64,000 nt of DNA from Alkalihalobacterium sp048323755 (GCF_048323755.1 NZ_JBLWFS010000003.1:62001-126000), one strand, 5' to 3'; numbered from the stretch's first letter, positions 43,835-52,388 are shown. The notes: generated by a model not told the origin, from the sequence alone. Numbers and translations: made by a program.

Positions 43835-44620
43835 TTGACACGAAATAAGGTTGAAATTTGTGGAGTTGACACAGCGAAATTGCCAGTTCTGACGAATAAG
43901 GAAATGCGTGAATTATTTACGCAAATGCAAAGCGGTGACATTAGTGCCCGTGAGAAGTTGGTTAATGGTAATCTTCGGCTTGTCCTAAGCGTAATCCAAC
44001 GCTTTAATAACCGTGGTGAGTATGTAGATGATCTTTTTCAGGTAGGTTGTATCGGGTTAATGAAATCAATTGATAACTTTGATCTAAGCCAAAATGTAAA
44101 GTTTTCTACATATGCTGTCCCTATGATCATCGGTGAAATTAGAAGGTACTTAAGAGACAATAACCCTATTCGAGTATCGAGGTCTTTACGTGATATTGCT
44201 TATAAAGCATTACAAGTTCGTGATCAGCTAATGGCTGAAAAGAACCGAGACCGAGAGCCGACGGTACAAGAAATTTCTAAAGTACTGGATGTTCCAAAGG
44301 AGGATGTTGTTTTCGCTTTGGACGCTATTCAGGATCCGGTATCCCTTTTTGAGCCGATTTACAATGATGGTGGAGATCCGATTTATGTAATGGACCAAAT
44401 AAGTGATGACAAGCAAAAAGATGTTAATTGGGTCGAAGAAATCGCGCTGCGTGAGGCGATGATTCGATTAAATGACAGAGAGAAACTAATCTTAAATATG
44501 AGGTTTTTCCAAGGGAAAACACAAATGGAAGTTGCTGATGAAATCGGGATCTCACAAGCTCAAGTATCAAGGCTGGAAAAAGCCGCCATCCAACAAATGA
44601 ATAAACACGCACAAAGCTAA
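43835..44620 (+). CDS. sigG: RNA polymerase sporulation sigma factor SigG
   Basis: TTG 43835 gives MTRNKVEICGVDTAKLPVL, matching the known SigG start, 6 nt after GGGAGGG; the frame is open further up but those codons are not SigG-like. The 261-residue protein has region 2 (YVDDLFQVGCIGLMKSIDNFDL...STYAVPMIIGEIRRYLRDNNPIRVSRSLRD), region 3 and region 4 (GISQAQVSRLEKAAIQQMNK). SigG drives late forespore genes. A terminator follows. Confidence 0.97.
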   Translation: MTRNKVEICGVDTAKLPVLTNKEMRELFTQMQSGDISAREKLVNGNLRLVLSVIQRFNNRGEYVDDLFQVGCIGLMKSIDNFDLSQNVKFSTYAVPMIIGEIRRYLRDNNPIRVSRSLRDIAYKALQVRDQLMAEKNRDREPTVQEISKVLDVPKEDVVFALDAIQDPVSLFEPIYNDGGDPIYVMDQISDDKQKDVNWVEEIALREAMIRLNDREKLILNMRFFQGKTQMEVADEIGISQAQVSRLEKAAIQQMNKHAQS

Positions 44621-44622
44621 TT

Positions 44623-44664
44623 AAAAGACTGAGTAACAGGAGGTATGTTACTCAGTCTTTTTCT
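44623..44664 (+). terminator. Terminator after sigG
   Basis: AAAGACTGAGTAAC pairs with GTTACTCAGTCTTT and is followed by T residues. Confidence 0.88.
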
Positions 44665-44719
44665 ATGCTAACTTTTCATATTAGAACGAATAGGTCTCAC
44701 CTGTTTTCCTTATTTTTGA

Positions 44720-44748
44720 GATATTATTGGTGGATTTAACATATAAAT
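44720..44748 (+). promoter_or_regulatory. SigE-type promoter candidate for ylmC
   Basis: GATATT (44720-44725), 14 nt, CATATAAAT (44740-44748) fit the SigE consensus (ATATT, ~14 bp, CATANAAT-like). This fits the sporulation label of the YlmC/YmxH family. Confidence 0.5.
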
Positions 44749-44788
44749 GAAGTAATACAGCATGGTCAAAAGAAAGGTGGACTACAAG

Positions 44789-45043
44789 ATGATGAAAATA
44801 TCTGACTTACAATCTAAAGACATCGTCAATATGGAAAATGGCAAGCGCTTAGGAAATTTATCAGATCTGGATATTAATTTAACAACAGGTCAAATTGATG
44901 CAATTATTATTAATGGTACAGGAAAGATGATGAGTTTTTTCAATAGAGAGACTGAAGAGGTTGTTATTCCATGGAGCAATATCTTGAAAATTGGAAACGA
45001 TGTTATACTAGTGCAAGTTCCAGAGTCATATCAGTCTTATTAA
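44789..45043 (+). CDS. ylmC: YlmC/YmxH family sporulation protein (PRC-barrel)
   Basis: ATG 44789 lies 8 nt after AAAGGTGG; ATG 44762 precedes that site. The 84-residue protein is a single PRC-barrel: MKISDLQSKDIVNMENGKRLGNLSDLDI, TTGQIDAIIING and EEVVIPWSNILKIGNDVILV. The function is unknown; family members are sporulation-associated. ylmA and ylmB, which precede ylmC in B. subtilis, are missing here. Confidence 0.9.
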   Translation: MMKISDLQSKDIVNMENGKRLGNLSDLDINLTTGQIDAIIINGTGKMMSFFNRETEEVVIPWSNILKIGNDVILVQVPESYQSY

Positions 45044-45191
45044 AGGGTTGGATATTTTGAAAAATGGGCTTGAACAATGAATCTTAATACTCTTTGCATG
45101 AAAAATATGCTAAAATAGATAAAAACAATCAATATTATATCAGTTTTTGTTGATTGGACATTTAAGTAAAACATGGATAGGAAGTGATTTT

Positions 45192-46013
45192 TTGGTCCAT
45201 GAACCGTTTATCCAGACGGAAGATGACCTATTATTAATACCTGAATGGGAAAAACATGGTCGTCATATAATTGCAGGATTTACGACGCGTCTGGGAGGGA
45301 TAGGTCAAACTCCATACCATTCCTTAAATGTAGGATTACATGTTTCTGATGACGACTCTATTGTTATAAAAAACCGTCAATTGGTTTCGGTTAAACTTGA
45401 TTTTCCAGTGGAGCAATGGGTAATAGGTGAACAAATCCATGACTCAAACATAAAAAAGGTGTCCAGAAGCGATTGGGGAAAAGGTGCACTTTCCTTAAAT
45501 TCAGCTATTAATGGTGTCGATGGATTATACACAAAAGATAAAGATACTCTCCTTGTCAGTTTGTATGCAGATTGTGTTCCATTATACTTTTTTGCACCTA
45601 AGCACGAAATGATAGGGTTAGCACATGCTGGCTGGAAGGGAACCGTTGGTAAAATTGGTCCGAAAATGATTGAAATGTGGAAGAATGAAGGTATCGATAT
45701 AAATGATATTTTGGTCATAATAGGACCATCAATTGGTCAAGAAGAGTATGAAGTGGATGCGAATGTTATAAGGGCAGTTGATCAAGCCTTGCCTCAAACG
45801 GAAGCTCCACCTTATATTGAATCTAGACCTGGTCATTTCCTCTTAGATTTAAAGACATTAAATAAACAATTGCTTATTGAGGCTGGTCTTCCAAGTAATT
45901 GTGTAAAAACTAGTCAATATTGTACAGCTCGAAGAACCGACTTATTTTTTTCTCATCGCAAAGAACAGGGGAAAACAGGAAGAATGATGAGCTTTATAGG
46001 TATGAAAAGCTAA
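45192..46013 (+). CDS. ylmD: Peptidoglycan editing factor PgeF/LACC1 family (YlmD)
   Basis: TTG 45192 (MVHEPFIQTEDDLLLIPEW) lies 5 nt after AGGAAGTG; the frame extends up to 45147 with no site. The 273-residue protein has the family zinc-site motifs QIHDSNIKKV (His), LYADCVPLYF (Cys) and GLAHAGWKGTVGKI (His). Related enzymes (YfiH/PgeF, LACC1) act on wall precursors or purine nucleosides; which applies here is unknown. It heads the ylmDEFGH-divIVA block. Confidence 0.92.
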   Translation: MVHEPFIQTEDDLLLIPEWEKHGRHIIAGFTTRLGGIGQTPYHSLNVGLHVSDDDSIVIKNRQLVSVKLDFPVEQWVIGEQIHDSNIKKVSRSDWGKGALSLNSAINGVDGLYTKDKDTLLVSLYADCVPLYFFAPKHEMIGLAHAGWKGTVGKIGPKMIEMWKNEGIDINDILVIIGPSIGQEEYEVDANVIRAVDQALPQTEAPPYIESRPGHFLLDLKTLNKQLLIEAGLPSNCVKTSQYCTARRTDLFFSHRKEQGKTGRMMSFIGMKS

Positions 46014-46042
46014 TTAAGATTTGCAAAAAGGAGGACGCTCGA

Positions 46043-46717
46043 TTGACAGTAAAAGATAACTTACATAAAATTCAAAAAGAAATTAACGCAGCCTGTCAAC
46101 GGTCGGGGCGCAACTCGGATGATGTAAAGATAATCGCAGTTACCAAATATGTAACTGTTGAGAGAACTCAGGAAGCATTGGATGCGGGAATTAATCATAT
46201 TGGAGAAAATAGATCCGAAGGGTTAATAAAAAAAGCACAGTCAGTTGAAAATGAACCGATTTTGCACTTCATCGGTTCTCTTCAATCCAAAAAAGTAAAG
46301 AATATAGTAGAACATATAAGTTACCTACACTCTCTAGACCGTTTATCGTTAGCTGAAGAAATACAAAAAAGATGGCAATCATCAGATCCTTTGAAATGTT
46401 TTGTACAAGTGAATGTTTCTGGAGAAGAATCTAAATCAGGACTTAATCCTGGTGAAACGATCCCCTTCATTCAAGAACTCACTCAATTTTCAGCGATTCA
46501 AGTCGTAGGACTTATGACAATGGCGCCGTTTGTAGAAAACTCAGAAGAAACAAGACCTGTTTTTAAGAAACTTCGTATATTGCAACAAGAAGTACAAGCC
46601 TTATCTCTTAAGAATGCACCTTGTACAGAATTGTCAATGGGAATGTCAAACGATTACATAGTTGCAGTAGAAGAAGGGGCTACTTTTATTCGTATTGGAT
46701 CTTCGCTTGTTGGGTAA
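46043..46717 (+). CDS. ylmE: YggS-family PLP-binding homeostasis protein (YlmE)
   Basis: TTG 46043 lies 8 nt after AGGAGG; the longer frame overlaps ylmD. The 224-residue protein has the PLP-Lys segment VKIIAVTKYVTVE, HIGENR, HFIGSLQSKKVKNI, NVSGEESKSGL, MTMAPF and ELSMGMSNDYIVAVEEGATFIRIGS, all YggS signatures. The family binds PLP and affects vitamin B6 and amino-acid balance without known catalysis. The gap to sepF is 27 bp. Confidence 0.94.
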   Translation: MTVKDNLHKIQKEINAACQRSGRNSDDVKIIAVTKYVTVERTQEALDAGINHIGENRSEGLIKKAQSVENEPILHFIGSLQSKKVKNIVEHISYLHSLDRLSLAEEIQKRWQSSDPLKCFVQVNVSGEESKSGLNPGETIPFIQELTQFSAIQVVGLMTMAPFVENSEETRPVFKKLRILQQEVQALSLKNAPCTELSMGMSNDYIVAVEEGATFIRIGSSLVG

Positions 46718-46744
46718 ATAGTTGAGCTCAAAGGAGGAATTTAA

Positions 46745-47191
46745 TTGGGAATGAAATCGAGATTTAAACGTTTTTTTGAATTAGAAGAAGATGGACAAGA
46801 TTATGAACCATACAATGAGGAAGTAGCTGCTGCACAAGAAGAAGTACCGCAGTATCGTAGAAGTGAAAAGCAAGCAAAAAATCAAAATGTCGTAAGTTTA
46901 CAAAGTGTACAAAAATCAGCGGCAAAAGTTATGTTGATTGAACCGAGGACGTATGATGAAGTTCAGGATATTGCAGACCATTTAAAAAACCGTAAAGCTG
47001 TAATTATTAATTTACAGCGAATTTCAAATGACCAAGGAAAGCGAATTGTCGATTTTTTAAGTGGAACGGTGTATGCTATAGGAGGAGACATTCAAAAGCT
47101 TGGGATAAGTATATTCCTTTGTACTCCAGATAATGTAGACGTATCCGGCTCAATCTCAGAAATGATGCAAGAAAGATTTGAACAACGTTAG
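46745..47191 (+). CDS. sepF: Cell division protein SepF
   Basis: TTG 46745 lies 7 nt after AGGAGG (MGMKSRFKRFFELEED); ATG 46751 is too far. The 148-residue protein has an amphipathic N-terminal membrane-binding helix, an acidic/Gln linker, and the SepF core (VMLIEPRTYDEVQDIADHLKNRKAVIINLQRI...RIVDFLSGTVYAIGGDIQKLG). SepF forms arcs that tether FtsZ to the membrane and overlaps FtsA in function. Confidence 0.95.
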   Translation: MGMKSRFKRFFELEEDGQDYEPYNEEVAAAQEEVPQYRRSEKQAKNQNVVSLQSVQKSAAKVMLIEPRTYDEVQDIADHLKNRKAVIINLQRISNDQGKRIVDFLSGTVYAIGGDIQKLGISIFLCTPDNVDVSGSISEMMQERFEQR

Positions 47192-47210
47192 AATGGTGGT
47201 GGATAATTAA

Positions 47211-47468
47211 ATGCAAGGAATTGGAGCTTTACTAAATTTAGCAATTATGGTTTATTCATACATGATTATTGCTTACATCTTAATGTCATGGTTTCCAAAT
47301 GCGAAGGAATCTTCAATCGGTCAATTTCTAGGTTCAGTGGTTGAACCTTATTTAGCACCGTTTCGTAAATTCATTCCTCCTTTAGGTATGATTGACATTT
47401 CCCCAATTGTAGCTATTTTTGCCTTATCATTTGCACGATATGGAGTTGCTGCATTATTTGGGATGTAA
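47211..47468 (+). CDS. ylmG: YggT-family membrane protein YlmG
   Basis: The 85-residue protein starts at ATG following GTGGTGGATAATTAA. It has two hydrophobic segments around the conserved loop SWFPNAKESSIGQFLGSVVEPYLAPFRKFIPPLG, then IDISPIVAIFAL, the YggT signature. Homologues affect nucleoid and plastid-division patterns; a precise role is unknown. It is 19 bp after sepF. Confidence 0.93.
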   Translation: MQGIGALLNLAIMVYSYMIIAYILMSWFPNAKESSIGQFLGSVVEPYLAPFRKFIPPLGMIDISPIVAIFALSFARYGVAALFGM

Positions 47469-47481
47469 CGGTTAGAGTAGA

Positions 47482-48255
47482 ATGAGTATTTACGAACATT
47501 TTAGAAATGAAGAACGAGCATTTGTAGATCAAGTATTGGACTGGAAACAGGAAGTGACTGTTCAATATACCTATAAACTTACTGATTTTCTCGACCCAAG
47601 GCAACAAGACATTTTAAAAATTATTATAGGTAAAGATGAGGAAATAAGCCTCTCCTTTTGGGGAGGCACTTCTTATACCGAGCGCAAACGTGCAATGCTT
47701 TACCCATCCTATTTTGAACTTTCTAAAAATGATTTTCAAGTACAAGCTTTTGAATTGCGTTATCCTAGAAAGTTTATAACTTTAGAACATAGGGACGTGT
47801 TGGGATCACTAATGGGTTTAGGGATGAAGCGTGAAAAATTTGGTGATATCTTAATAAATGAAGAAATTATTCAATTAATTGTGGCTAAAGAAGTCGCTAG
47901 CTTTCTTGATTTAAATTTACAAAAGGTTGGACAAGCTAAAGTTAAAATTGTACCAATAAGTGATGAAGATATCGTCCCTACCAATGAAGAGTGGACAGAA
48001 GAATCTACAACGATCTCCTCCTTAAGGTTAGATACATTATTATCAGGAATGTACAACATACCGCGTACTAAATCTTCTTTGTATATTGAAAGAGGGTTGG
48101 TTAAGGTCAATTGGAAGCTGATTGAAGATGGGGCATTTCAAGTACAGGAAGGCGATTATTTATCTGTAAGAGGATTTGGTAGAAGTAAGTTGATGTCGGT
48201 TGCGGGTTCTACAAAAAAAGGAAAAATCAGAATATTATTTGGTAGAAAAAAATAA
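47482..48255 (+). CDS. ylmH: S4-domain RNA-binding protein YlmH
   Basis: The 257-residue protein starts at ATG 13 bp after ylmG. An N-terminal YlmH domain (YEHFRNEERAFVDQVLDWK...FLDPRQQDILKIIIG, FWGGTSYTERKRAMLYP) precedes the S4 domain (SSLRLDTLLSGMYNIPRTKSSLYIERGLVKVNWKLIE). S4 proteins of this type bind ribosomal or tRNA-like RNA; a role in ribosome-associated quality control has been proposed for YlmH. A 9-bp hairpin (AGAAAAAGA/TCTTTTTCT) and a TGTCGAA lie before divIVA. Confidence 0.92.
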   Translation: MSIYEHFRNEERAFVDQVLDWKQEVTVQYTYKLTDFLDPRQQDILKIIIGKDEEISLSFWGGTSYTERKRAMLYPSYFELSKNDFQVQAFELRYPRKFITLEHRDVLGSLMGLGMKREKFGDILINEEIIQLIVAKEVASFLDLNLQKVGQAKVKIVPISDEDIVPTNEEWTEESTTISSLRLDTLLSGMYNIPRTKSSLYIERGLVKVNWKLIEDGAFQVQEGDYLSVRGFGRSKLMSVAGSTKKGKIRILFGRKK

Positions 48256-48346
48256 TTTACTAATAGAAAAAGAAGGAAATGCTCTTTTTCTGTCGAATAT
48301 AACATTATAACTAAGAATTTAACGACAAGATTTGGAGGTGGAGTTC

Positions 48347-48841
48347 GTGCCTTTAACACCGCTTGATATTCATAATAAAGAGTTCACTCGCGGATTCCGT
48401 GGTTACGATGAAGATGAGGTTAATGAGTTTCTTGACCAAATCATAAAAGATTATGAAGCTGTACTACGGGAAAAAAAGGAAATGTTTGAACGAGTACAGG
48501 ACCTTGATGGAAAGTTAGAGCATTATAACAAAATTGAAGAAACATTAAATAAATCAATTTTAGTTGCTCAAGAATCTGCAGAAGAGGTTCGTCGTAGTGC
48601 TCAGAAAGAAGCACAACTAATTGTTAAGGAAGCAGAAAAAAATGCTGATCGTATCATTAACGACGCTTTAACGAAATCAAGAAAAGTTATGATGGAAATT
48701 GAAGAGTTAAAGAAACAAGCATCTGTCTATCGTATGCGTTTCAAAATGTTAGTTGAAGCACAATTAGAAATGCTTCAAACAGACGATTGGGATGAAATAA
48801 CAAAAGTTAATGAATCACTTGAAAAAGAAACAGTTGAGTAA
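48347..48841 (+). CDS. divIVA: Cell-pole/division protein DivIVA
   Basis: GTG 48347 gives MPLTPLDIHNKEFTRGFRGYDEDEVNEFL, the family start, 8 nt after GGAGG. The 164-residue protein has the N-terminal lipid-binding domain with an exposed Phe/Arg loop (GFRGYD) and a long coiled coil (~30-150). DivIVA marks negative curvature, positions MinCD and tethers the chromosome at the pole in sporulation. It closes the ylm block. Confidence 0.95.
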   Translation: MPLTPLDIHNKEFTRGFRGYDEDEVNEFLDQIIKDYEAVLREKKEMFERVQDLDGKLEHYNKIEETLNKSILVAQESAEEVRRSAQKEAQLIVKEAEKNADRIINDALTKSRKVMMEIEELKKQASVYRMRFKMLVEAQLEMLQTDDWDEITKVNESLEKETVE

Positions 48842-48847
48842 CGCTTC

Positions 48848-48877
48848 TTGACACAGTTCATATTTATGTATTATAAT
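48848..48877 (+). promoter_or_regulatory. SigA promoter of ileS
   Basis: TTGACA (48848-48853), 18 bp, TATAAT (48872-48877). Both hexamers are perfect. It lies 7 bp after divIVA and feeds the T-box leader. Confidence 0.75.
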
Positions 48878-48884
48878 ACCTCTC

Positions 48885-49148
48885 AAATTGAAAAGAGTTA
48901 AAAACTATGATAGGGAGAGTACCTTTATCGTGCTTCATAATAGCGAATCAGGGTTGGTGGAAGCCTGATATGAAGGATAATGGGAAAATCGCCCTTGAGT
49001 TCTATACCGAAAGTTAAGTTCAAGTAGGCTATAGCGGTTTATTCCCGATACGAATGAGAGTGAATGATAGCAATGAATATTGCTATTATTTAGTAGGGTG
49101 GTACCACGGGTAACCTTCTCGTCCCTATAAGACGAGAAGGTTTTTTTT
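48885..49148 (+). ncRNA. T-box leader with isoleucine specifier (ileS)
   Basis: Stem I is visible: AGGG (48912-48915) pairs with CCCT (48992-48995), enclosing AGAGTA on one side and GAAAATCG on the other. That puts ATC (48988-48990, Ile) in the specifier position. The upper part contains CTTCAT/ATGAAG and ATCAGG/CCTGAT with the GGTTGGTGGAAG distal loop. The T-box sequence AGGGTGGTACCACGG is at 49095-49109. The terminator stem CCTTCTCGTC/GACGAGAAGG (49114-49140) ends in eight T residues. Uncharged tRNA-Ile should favour readthrough. Confidence 0.95.
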
Positions 49149-49151
49149 GTT

Positions 49152-49274
49152 GTCTAGCTACAGACGCCATCGGCTCGAGGTCGCTTCGGTCCATCAAATG
49201 TGACCAAAAGACGGGTCACATACTACTGGCCCTGAGCGCTTGTCGCCGATAAGCAGGCGTCTTCCGCTTTTCTT
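49152..49274 (+). repeat. Dispersed repeat family B, copy B1
   Basis: It begins GTCTAGCTACAGACGCC and ends GGCGTCTTCCGCTTTTCTT. The ends pair as AGACGCC/GGCGTCT. Inside, ATCGGC/GCCGAT and TGTGACC/GGGTCACA form further stems. Nearly identical to B3 (one substitution and one 1-bp indel seen by eye). Confidence 0.85.
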
Positions 49275-49277
49275 GAT

Positions 49278-49428
49278 GTCTAGCTACAGCGTCCAGCGTC
49301 TAGTGGACTTCGCTCTCCTCCTTACGATAAGGCAACATCGTAACGCTCACGCTATACGTGTTTTCTATATCTCATACGGAGAGACTCCAGTCCATACGCC
49401 GCTAACCGGACGCTTCCGCTTTTCTTTT
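49278..49428 (+). repeat. Dispersed repeat family B, copy B2
   Basis: It has the same ends as B1 but a different interior. The terminal stem is AGCGTCC/GGACGCT. The interior (CTTCGCTCTCCTCCTTACGA, then ATCTCATACGG and CTCCAGTCCATACG) matches B4 at 63649-63798 on the other strand. Confidence 0.85.
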
Positions 49429-49555
49429 GTCTAGCTACAGACGCCATCGGCTCGAGGTCGCTTCGGTCCATCAAATGTGACCAAAAGACGGGTCACATAC
49501 TGCTGGCCCTGCAGCGCTTGTCGCCGATAAGCAGGCGTCTTCCGCTTTTCTTTTT
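49429..49555 (+). repeat. Dispersed repeat family B, copy B3
   Basis: Near-perfect duplicate of B1. The terminal stem is AGACGCC/GGCGTCT. The three copies abut and fill the whole space between the T-box terminator and the ileS ribosome binding site. Confidence 0.85.
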
Positions 49556-49579
49556 ACATATTAACTAGGAGGAACAGGA

Positions 49580-52342
49580 ATGGAATATAAAGACACTTTA
49601 TTAATGCCTAAAACTGAGTTTCCGATGCGCGGAAACTTGCCAAATCGTGAACCTGAAATGCAAAAAAAATGGGATGAAATGAACATTTACCAAAAAGTTC
49701 AACAGCGTACAGAAGGACGTCCTTTATTTGTTCTTCATGATGGACCACCGTATGCGAATGGTGATATTCATATGGGCCACGCTTTAAATAAAGTATTAAA
49801 GGATATTATTGTCCGTTTTAAATCAATGAGTGGTTATCATGCACCGTACGTTCCAGGCTGGGATACGCATGGACTTCCAATTGAGACCGCACTTACAAAA
49901 AATAAAAAAGTAAAGCGTAAAGAAATGAGCGTTGCAGATTTCAGAAAGCGCTGTGAAGAATATGCTCTTGAGCAAGTCGATCGTCAACGTGAGCAATTTA
50001 AACGTTTAGGTGTTCGTGGTGACTGGGAAAATCCATATATTACTTTAAACAAAGAGTATGAAGCTCAACAAATTAAAGTATTTGGAGATATGGCAAAAAA
50101 AGGATATATTTACAAAGGACTCAAGCCAGTTTATTGGTCACCTTCATCCGAGTCGGCTCTTGCGGAAGCGGAAATTGAATATCATGACAAACGTTCTCCT
50201 TCGATTTACGTTGCTTTTCCAGTAACAGACGGAAAAGATGTATTAGATGGAGACGAAAAGATTGTCATCTGGACGACAACTCCTTGGACGATTCCAGCTA
50301 ACCTAGGGATTACGGTACACCCTGATCTTGAATATAGCGTTGTTCAAGTTGAAAATGATAAATTTGTTGTTGCTTCAGGGCTGTTAGAAACCCTAGTAAC
50401 TGAATTAGAATGGGAAACTCACAGTGTTGTAAAAACAATTAAAGGTGAGCAATTAGAACATGTCATTGCTAAACACCCTATTTATGACCGTGAATCACTG
50501 GTAATGTGTGGTGACCATGTTACTCTTGATGCAGGTACAGGTTGCGTTCATACTGCACCAGGTCATGGGGAAGATGATTATATTGTAGGACAAAAATACA
50601 ATTTAGACGTTTTATGTCCAGTTGATGATAAAGGTGTAATGACGAAAGAAGCTGAAGGATTTGAAGGGTTATTTTATGACGAAGCGAATAAACCAATCAC
50701 TGAAAAATTAACTGAAGTAGGAGCTCTTTTAAAGCTTTCTTTTATCACTCATTCGTATCCACATGATTGGAGAACAAAAAAGCCAGTTATCTTTAGAGCG
50801 ACTGCACAATGGTTTGCTTCAATTAAGGATTTTAGAGAAGAGTTACTTCAAGCCATTAATGAAGTAAAGTGGATCCCATCTTGGGGAGAAACACGTCTTT
50901 ATAATATGGTACGAGATCGTGGAGATTGGTGTATTTCACGTCAACGTGCATGGGGTGTTCCAATTCCAATCTTCTATGGTGAAGACGAGGAGCCTATTAT
51001 TACTGATGAGACAATCGATCACGTTTCTCAATTATTTAGAGAGCATGGTTCAAATATTTGGTTTGAGTGGGAGACACAACAATTATTACCTGAAGGCTTT
51101 ACTTCATCTCATAGCCCAAATGGGACATTCACTCGTGAAATGGATATTATGGATGTCTGGTTTGACTCGGGGTCATCGCACCAAGCTGTTCTTGTAGAAC
51201 GAGATGACCTGCAACGCCCTGCAGACTTATATCTTGAAGGATCAGACCAATATCGTGGTTGGTTTAACTCGTCGTTATCAACGAGTGTTGCTGTTTCAGG
51301 TAAAGCTCCTTATAAAGGTGTATTAAGTCATGGGTTTGCTCTTGATGGTGAAGGTCGTAAAATGAGTAAATCTCTAGGAAATGTTGTTGTTCCTAATGAT
51401 GTTATGAAGCAATTAGGTGCAGATATTCTTCGTTTATGGGTAGCTTCGGTTGATTATCAAGCCGATGTACGTGTTTCAGATAATATTTTAAAACAAGTTT
51501 CTGAAGTATATCGTAAAATTAGAAACACATTCCGTTTCCTTCTAGGAAATCTAAATGGATTTGATCCTGCTACGGATGCTGTAGCTGTTGAAGATTTACC
51601 AGAATTAGATAAGTACATGCTTGTTAAATTACATGATGTAATTAACAAAGTAACTAAAGGTTATGAACATTACCAATTCTCTAATGTATATCATGCATTA
51701 AATAATTTCTGTACAGTAGAGCTAAGTTCTTTCTATATGGATGTTGCCAAAGATACATTATATATTGATGCACCTAATAGTCATGCTCGTCGTTCAATTC
51801 AAACGGTAATGTATGAGACAGTTGTAGCACTTGCAAAACTTGTTTCACCAATCTTATCTCATACAGCTGATGAAGTTTGGCCTCATATTCCAGGAGCTGA
51901 AGGTGAAAGTGTTCAATTAACGGATATGCCTAAAGCTGAAACCTTTACAAATGTTGATGAGCTTGTGCAAAAATGGGATCGAATTATGAATGTTCGTAAT
52001 GATGTATTAAAAGCACTTGAAAATGCCAGAAATGAGAAGAAAATTGGTAAATCTCTAACTGCACAAATTGTATTATATCCTTCACAAGAGTTAATGCAGA
52101 CGTTTGAAAATGTAGACTTACAAAAATTATTTATCGTTTCGCAAGCAGTGGTTGGCGGCGAAAAAGCAACGGCTCCAGAACATGCCGATGTATATGATGA
52201 TTTAGCAATCGTTGTTGATAAAGCAGAAGGTGAAACGTGTGAACGTTGTTGGGTCGTTTCTAAAACTGTAGGACAAAATGAAAATCATCCGACATTATGT
52301 ACTTCTTGTGCAACCATTGTTACTGAAAATTATAGTGGCTAA
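49580..52342 (+). CDS. ileS: Isoleucyl-tRNA synthetase
   Basis: The 920-residue class I synthetase starts at ATG after TAGGAGGAACAGG. HIGH is HMGH (residues 64-67) and KMSKS is residues 594-598. The editing domain (IVIWTTTPWTIPANLGI; GTGCVHTAPGHGEDDY) is complete. The C-terminal zinc motif is CERC...CTSC. It is the bacterial type 1 length (~920), not the longer mupirocin-resistant type 2. It is controlled by the upstream T-box and separated from it by three repeats. A terminator follows. Confidence 0.97.
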   Translation: MEYKDTLLMPKTEFPMRGNLPNREPEMQKKWDEMNIYQKVQQRTEGRPLFVLHDGPPYANGDIHMGHALNKVLKDIIVRFKSMSGYHAPYVPGWDTHGLPIETALTKNKKVKRKEMSVADFRKRCEEYALEQVDRQREQFKRLGVRGDWENPYITLNKEYEAQQIKVFGDMAKKGYIYKGLKPVYWSPSSESALAEAEIEYHDKRSPSIYVAFPVTDGKDVLDGDEKIVIWTTTPWTIPANLGITVHPDLEYSVVQVENDKFVVASGLLETLVTELEWETHSVVKTIKGEQLEHVIAKHPIYDRESLVMCGDHVTLDAGTGCVHTAPGHGEDDYIVGQKYNLDVLCPVDDKGVMTKEAEGFEGLFYDEANKPITEKLTEVGALLKLSFITHSYPHDWRTKKPVIFRATAQWFASIKDFREELLQAINEVKWIPSWGETRLYNMVRDRGDWCISRQRAWGVPIPIFYGEDEEPIITDETIDHVSQLFREHGSNIWFEWETQQLLPEGFTSSHSPNGTFTREMDIMDVWFDSGSSHQAVLVERDDLQRPADLYLEGSDQYRGWFNSSLSTSVAVSGKAPYKGVLSHGFALDGEGRKMSKSLGNVVVPNDVMKQLGADILRLWVASVDYQADVRVSDNILKQVSEVYRKIRNTFRFLLGNLNGFDPATDAVAVEDLPELDKYMLVKLHDVINKVTKGYEHYQFSNVYHALNNFCTVELSSFYMDVAKDTLYIDAPNSHARRSIQTVMYETVVALAKLVSPILSHTADEVWPHIPGAEGESVQLTDMPKAETFTNVDELVQKWDRIMNVRNDVLKALENARNEKKIGKSLTAQIVLYPSQELMQTFENVDLQKLFIVSQAVVGGEKATAPEHADVYDDLAIVVDKAEGETCERCWVVSKTVGQNENHPTLCTSCATIVTENYSG

Positions 52343-52347
52343 TTATC

Positions 52348-52388
52348 AAGAAGAGGTTATTCTGAAACGGATAACCTCTTCTTTATTT
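52348..52388 (+). terminator. Terminator after ileS
   Basis: AAGAAGAGGTTAT pairs perfectly with ATAACCTCTTCTT and is followed by TATTT. Confidence 0.8.

Noticed and set aside
48996..49012. Reading the T-box specifier as TCT (Ser) from the GAGTTCTATACC segment
   Set aside because: Pairing of AGGG (48912) with CCCT (48992) places ATC at 48988-48990 in the specifier loop, in agreement with ileS downstream.
49240..49434. 64-codon ORF before ileS
   Set aside because: It spans repeats B1-B3, and its codons derive from the repeat hairpins.
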